A stretch of DNA of 64,000 nt from Bacillota bacterium (GTDB lineage Bacteria; Bacillota; Negativicutes; DSM-13327): the NCBI GenBank assembly GCA_017889585.1, contig JAGFZX010000011.1, forward strand, positions 1-64,000. The letters are read 5' to 3'. The notes under the pieces were generated by a model. That model made no database searches, was not told where the DNA came from, and saw only the letters and a program-made list of their open reading frames with translations. This document shows positions 61,304-64,000 of this stretch, in pieces. How positions within the stretch are numbered: position 1 is the first letter of the stretch; every line of letters begins with the position of its first letter. The translations under genes and the position numbers were made by a program.

Positions 61304-62194
61304 ATTAATTTTCAATATCTTACTCTTGAGGATAAGCCGCTATTTGATCGATTTTTTCATGAACGGCGGTATGAAAATGCCCATTATAATTTTACTAATT
61401 TGTTTATGTGGCGTAAAGCTTATAAGATACAGTGGGCGGTTGAGGGCAATTTTTTATGTGTTAAAGCTAGATGGGAAGGGGAAACATTTTTTTTGCCTCC
61501 CTTTGGTCCTGAGCAGGGGTTGACTGAGGTACTGGAAAAAATGCTGGATCATGCAGAGGAACAGAAGTTTCCTTTTATACTGCAGGGTGTAGAAAAATAT
61601 ATGGTAGAGTGGCTGGAAAAAATAAAACCAGGCTATTTTCAGTATCGTACAGAGCGGGATAATTTTGATTATATATATTTGTCGAAAGATTTGATTCAAC
61701 TAAAGGGACGTAAATTTCATACTAAGAAAAATCATATAAACAGTTTCAGAAAAAAATACAGTAATTATCAATATGTACCCCTGACCGTTGACATGGCTGA
61801 CCAGTGTATTGCTTTTATGACAGAGTGGTGCAATGAGCGAGGTTGCGTGAAAGGTGATAGTATTGACTGTGAACGAAAGGCAATTATTGAAGCAATGAAT
61901 AACTTTACTGCTCTTGGCTTTCAAGGAGCTGCTATTTTTATTGGTGACAAGATGGTCTCGTTTACATTCGGTGAGGTTATTAATGATGATACCGTAGTTA
62001 TTCATGTAGAGAAAGGTCTTTTAGAATATAAAGGTGTATATGGGGTCATCAATCAAGAATTTTGTGCACATAATTGGCAACATATTGAGTACATTAATCG
62101 GGAAGAGGATATGGGGATTGAAGGCTTACGAAAAGCAAAAGAATCCTATCATCCTGTTAAAATGTTGGAGAAATATATTGTAACAATAAAATAA
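61304..62194 (+). CDS. DUF2156 (GNAT-fold, LPG-synthase-C-like) protein with apparent AUU start
   Basis: A 296-residue protein of the DUF2156 family: tandem acyltransferase-like folds related to the C-terminal part of phosphatidylglycerol lysyltransferase. Landmarks are LTLEDKPLFDRFFHERRYEN, FTNLFMWRKAYKI, KFHTKKNHINSFRKKYS and EDMGIEGLRKAKESYHPVKM. The first ATG (61400) would cut off the conserved first 30 residues. In frame upstream there is no ATG, GTG or TTG beyond TTG 61394, only ATT 61304, 7 bp after AGGAGG (61291-61296), and ATC 61301; a stop precedes at 61289. AUU is therefore the likely start codon. The substrate is unknown. Confidence 0.7.
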   Translation: MNFQYLTLEDKPLFDRFFHERRYENAHYNFTNLFMWRKAYKIQWAVEGNFLCVKARWEGETFFLPPFGPEQGLTEVLEKMLDHAEEQKFPFILQGVEKYMVEWLEKIKPGYFQYRTERDNFDYIYLSKDLIQLKGRKFHTKKNHINSFRKKYSNYQYVPLTVDMADQCIAFMTEWCNERGCVKGDSIDCERKAIIEAMNNFTALGFQGAAIFIGDKMVSFTFGEVINDDTVVIHVEKGLLEYKGVYGVINQEFCAHNWQHIEYINREEDMGIEGLRKAKESYHPVKMLEKYIVTIK

Positions 62195-62202
62195 TAGTAC
62201 CC

Positions 62203-62230
62203 AAGACTTGGTAAATGCCAAGTCTTTTTT
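62203..62230 (+). terminator. Terminator after the DUF2156 gene
   Basis: AAGACTTGG (62203-62211) and CCAAGTCTT (62218-62226), then TTTTT. Confidence 0.85.
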
Positions 62231-62382
62231 TGTATATGTTTATTGATTAACCGGTAATAATAGTAATAGGCATGATGAAAGAATTGTAAAAAAAGATTTT
62301 ATAAAATTTTTAAACAAATTTTGTAGGAATTTGTAGGATTCTTGGTGAAATACTATTGTGAAACAAATGGGGGGAAAATAAT

Positions 62383-63648
62383 ATGAAACAAGTAAAATTG
62401 GCATATGGTAAAAATAATCTCATTATTCAGGTTCCTGATAAGGCTGTAGTCATTGAACCAAGGCATTTGCCTGGTCTGTCAGATGAAAAAAGTGCAGTGC
62501 TTACTGCTTTGCGTCAACCGATTGGTACTCCTCCATTAAAAGAGATGGTGAAAAAGACAGATACTGTCGCCATCGTAATAGCTGATATCACACGCCCGAC
62601 TCCTAGTGAAAAGTTAGTGCCATGGCTGATTGAGGAATTATCACATGTTCCTAAAGAAAATTTCGTAGTCATCAATGGCTTAGGCAGCCATCGCCCTAAT
62701 ACTAGAGAAGAACTCATTCAGATGTTAGGGCAGGAAGTTGTTGACACCATTCGGGTCATCAATCATGAGGCATTTGATGAAAATGAGTTGGTACATGTTG
62801 GCCGTAATAGCTATGGATCAGATGTATATTTGAATAAGACCTATGTGGAAGCTGATTTTCGAATTGTTACTGGATTTATTGAACCGCATTTTTTTGCAGG
62901 CTTTTCTGGAGGGCCTAAAGGCATTAATCCTGGAATTGTTGGTATTAAGACCATTCAGGATTTTCATAATGCAGAGATGATTGGTAATCCCAAAAGTACT
63001 TGGGGTATTATTGATGGCAATGGCGTGCAAGATGCTGCGACTCAGAATTGTTTGATGGTTAAACCTGAGTTTATGCTGAATGTGACATTGAATGGTGATA
63101 AAGAAATCACCAATGTATTTGCTGGCGATGTGATAGAGGCTCATCGTGTCGGTTGTGCCTTTGTCAAAGAACATGCTATGTTTGCTGTTGATAAGCCTTT
63201 TGATATTGTAATTACTACCAATTCAGGTTATCCTTTAGACCAGAACCTTTATCAAACAGTTAAAGGTATGAGTGCGGCGGCACAAATTGTTAAAGAGGAC
63301 GGCAGCATTATTAGTGCGTCTGAATGTTCTGATGGATTGCCCAGCCATGGTAATTTTGGTACTATTCTGAAGATGCGTAATACACCTCAGGCGCTATTGG
63401 ATATGATTAATGATCCTACCTTCTCTATGTTTGACCAGTGGCAAGTCCAGGCCTTGGCGATGATTCGGGTCAAGGCGGAGTGCTATTTATATTCAGTATT
63501 AGATAAGCAATCGGCGATGGATTGTATGATCAATCCTATTGAAAATGTGGAACAAACTCTTGAACAACTAATGGATAAATATGGTCCTGATGCTAGTATT
63601 GCTATTTTACCCCTAGGGCCGTTAGTTATTCCTTATGTTAGAAAATAA
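62383..63648 (+). CDS. larA: Nickel-dependent lactate racemase (LarA family)
   Basis: A 421-residue DUF2088/LarA protein. Key residues of the family are in place: ADITRPTPSEKL (Asp and Arg), GLGSHRPNT (catalytic-type His), EPHFFAGFSGGPKG (His and the Lys that carries the nickel-pincer cofactor) and FHNAEM (another His). LarA interconverts D- and L-lactate or other 2-hydroxyacids with the pincer cofactor made by LarB, LarC and LarE; these genes are not in the window. In Sporomusa-like organisms it fits lactate use. GGGG precedes ATG 62383 at about 8 bp. A terminator follows. Substrate specificity within the LarA family cannot be read. Confidence 0.85.
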   Translation: MKQVKLAYGKNNLIIQVPDKAVVIEPRHLPGLSDEKSAVLTALRQPIGTPPLKEMVKKTDTVAIVIADITRPTPSEKLVPWLIEELSHVPKENFVVINGLGSHRPNTREELIQMLGQEVVDTIRVINHEAFDENELVHVGRNSYGSDVYLNKTYVEADFRIVTGFIEPHFFAGFSGGPKGINPGIVGIKTIQDFHNAEMIGNPKSTWGIIDGNGVQDAATQNCLMVKPEFMLNVTLNGDKEITNVFAGDVIEAHRVGCAFVKEHAMFAVDKPFDIVITTNSGYPLDQNLYQTVKGMSAAAQIVKEDGSIISASECSDGLPSHGNFGTILKMRNTPQALLDMINDPTFSMFDQWQVQALAMIRVKAECYLYSVLDKQSAMDCMINPIENVEQTLEQLMDKYGPDASIAILPLGPLVIPYVRK

Positions 63649-63655
63649 AATATAT

Positions 63656-63692
63656 AAAAACCCTCAGCCTTTATGAAGGCTGAGGGTTTTTA
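63656..63692 (+). terminator. Terminator after larA
   Basis: AAAACCCTCAGCCTT (63657-63671) and AAGGCTGAGGGTTTT (63676-63690), a perfect 15-bp stem followed by T. Confidence 0.9.
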
Positions 63693-63782
63693 CATATTCT
63701 CATTATGCCTGTTGTGTTTAGCTTTAAAAGATATGTATAGTGGTAAATATATTGCTCCATACTAATATTGAGGTGGGAGTAA

Positions 63783-64000
63783 ATGCAAAATAAATTTAAT
63801 TTTCCAATCGTAGCTATCGTTGTTGTACTTATTGTTGCAGGAGCGTATTCACTTTTGCGCCCTCCTGCCCAAAAACCTACGCCTGATATGCCTATGCCAG
63901 TCCCTATTCAAGAAGCACCGTCCCCTAGTCCAGAAACTCCAGCCCCTAATGAGGCTCAGCCCATACCAGGGCTGGCAACTTTCGATGTTGGCAAATATAA
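63783..64000 (+). CDS. N-terminally anchored, proline-rich exported protein (3' end outside window)
   Basis: Starts ATG 63783 after GAGGTGGGAG. The visible 72 residues contain an uncleaved-type N-terminal anchor (VAIVVVLIVAGAYSLL) followed by a Pro-rich linker (PPAQKPTPDMPMPVP and PSPSPETPAPNEAQP). After the linker a folded domain seems to begin (GLATFDVGKY). The linker would span part of the envelope. The C-terminal domain, which defines the function, is cut off. Confidence 0.65.
   Translation, partial: MQNKFNFPIVAIVVVLIVAGAYSLLRPPAQKPTPDMPMPVPIQEAPSPSPETPAPNEAQPIPGLATFDVGKY

Noticed and set aside
1-64000. Insertion sequence, prophage or integrative element
   Set aside because: No transposase, integrase or phage structural gene was recognised; mobile-looking signals are limited to non-coding repeats.

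Overview
This window reads as a chromosome segment of a low-GC, anaerobic Firmicute with an outer membrane, most likely Negativicutes, Sporomusaceae (Pelosinus/Sporomusa-like). Firmicute traits are a tyrosine-type T-box leader, a ZTP (pfl) riboswitch, strong AGGAGG ribosome binding sites, intrinsic terminators after most genes, and an RsbW/RsbV/RsbU-type partner-switching module. The diderm trait is a beta-barrel outer-membrane protein with a signal peptide and C-terminal Phe (42605-43432), plus a decayed porin-like N-terminus near 28.1 kb. The anaerobic traits are pyruvate formate-lyase with its activase, a corrinoid methyltransferase operon, a nickel lactate racemase and a selenocysteine peroxiredoxin. 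The species assignment is inference.

Layout. 0-6 kb: end of a GGDEF protein, an rRNA-methylase-like protein, a Cache sensor kinase, an alpha/beta hydrolase, a decayed metN-metI remnant and a nitroreductase. 6-9.5 kb: NrtR-type Nudix regulator with pncB (NAD salvage) behind an inverted-repeat operator, then an exported HtrA-like protease. 9.7-12 kb: two exported L,D-transpeptidases. 12-12.7 kb: a peroxiredoxin (minus strand) that only reads through if an in-frame UGA at the catalytic position is selenocysteine. 13-18.5 kb: a five-gene corrinoid operon (corrinoid protein, three UroD-family methyltransferases, RACo-type activator). 18.7-24.7 kb: a QueG-like Fe-S protein, a kinase/response-regulator pair, and a soluble PocR-domain chemoreceptor flanked by two CheW-like genes. 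24.8-26.6 kb: a strong promoter, a tyrosine T-box and a tyrosine phenol-lyase-like gene. 27.5-27.9 kb: a Pro-Cys-Leu tRNA cluster.

28-37.7 kb: porin remnant, MATE pump, a cytoplasmic MCP-Cache protein of inverted domain order, mutY, a partner-switching module with an MCP, a hemolysin-III-like protein and queG. 37.9-41.2 kb: pflB-pflA behind a ZTP riboswitch whose 3' half is also the terminator arm. 41.3-45 kb: Nramp transporter, outer-membrane protein, YitT and DUF4870 proteins. 45-48.6 kb: an orphan leader RNA, a DUF2520-panC-panD operon and speD. 48.7-55 kb: LysR regulator divergent from a fused purL, then an NSS transporter. 55.4-64 kb: EAL-HDOD protein behind a G10 tract, ABC-F ATPase, RecQ, a DUF2156 protein that appears to start at AUU, LarA, and the start of a proline-rich anchored protein.

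RNA and selenium dependence recur: two riboregulators (T-box, ZTP), two unassigned structured leaders, and one UGA-decoded enzyme. Signal transduction is dense (two kinases, one response regulator, three MCPs, two CheW-like proteins, c-di-GMP domains). Two families of dispersed palindromic repeats and one 69-bp tandem repeat lie just downstream of genes. No rRNA, CRISPR array, intact insertion sequence or prophage was seen.
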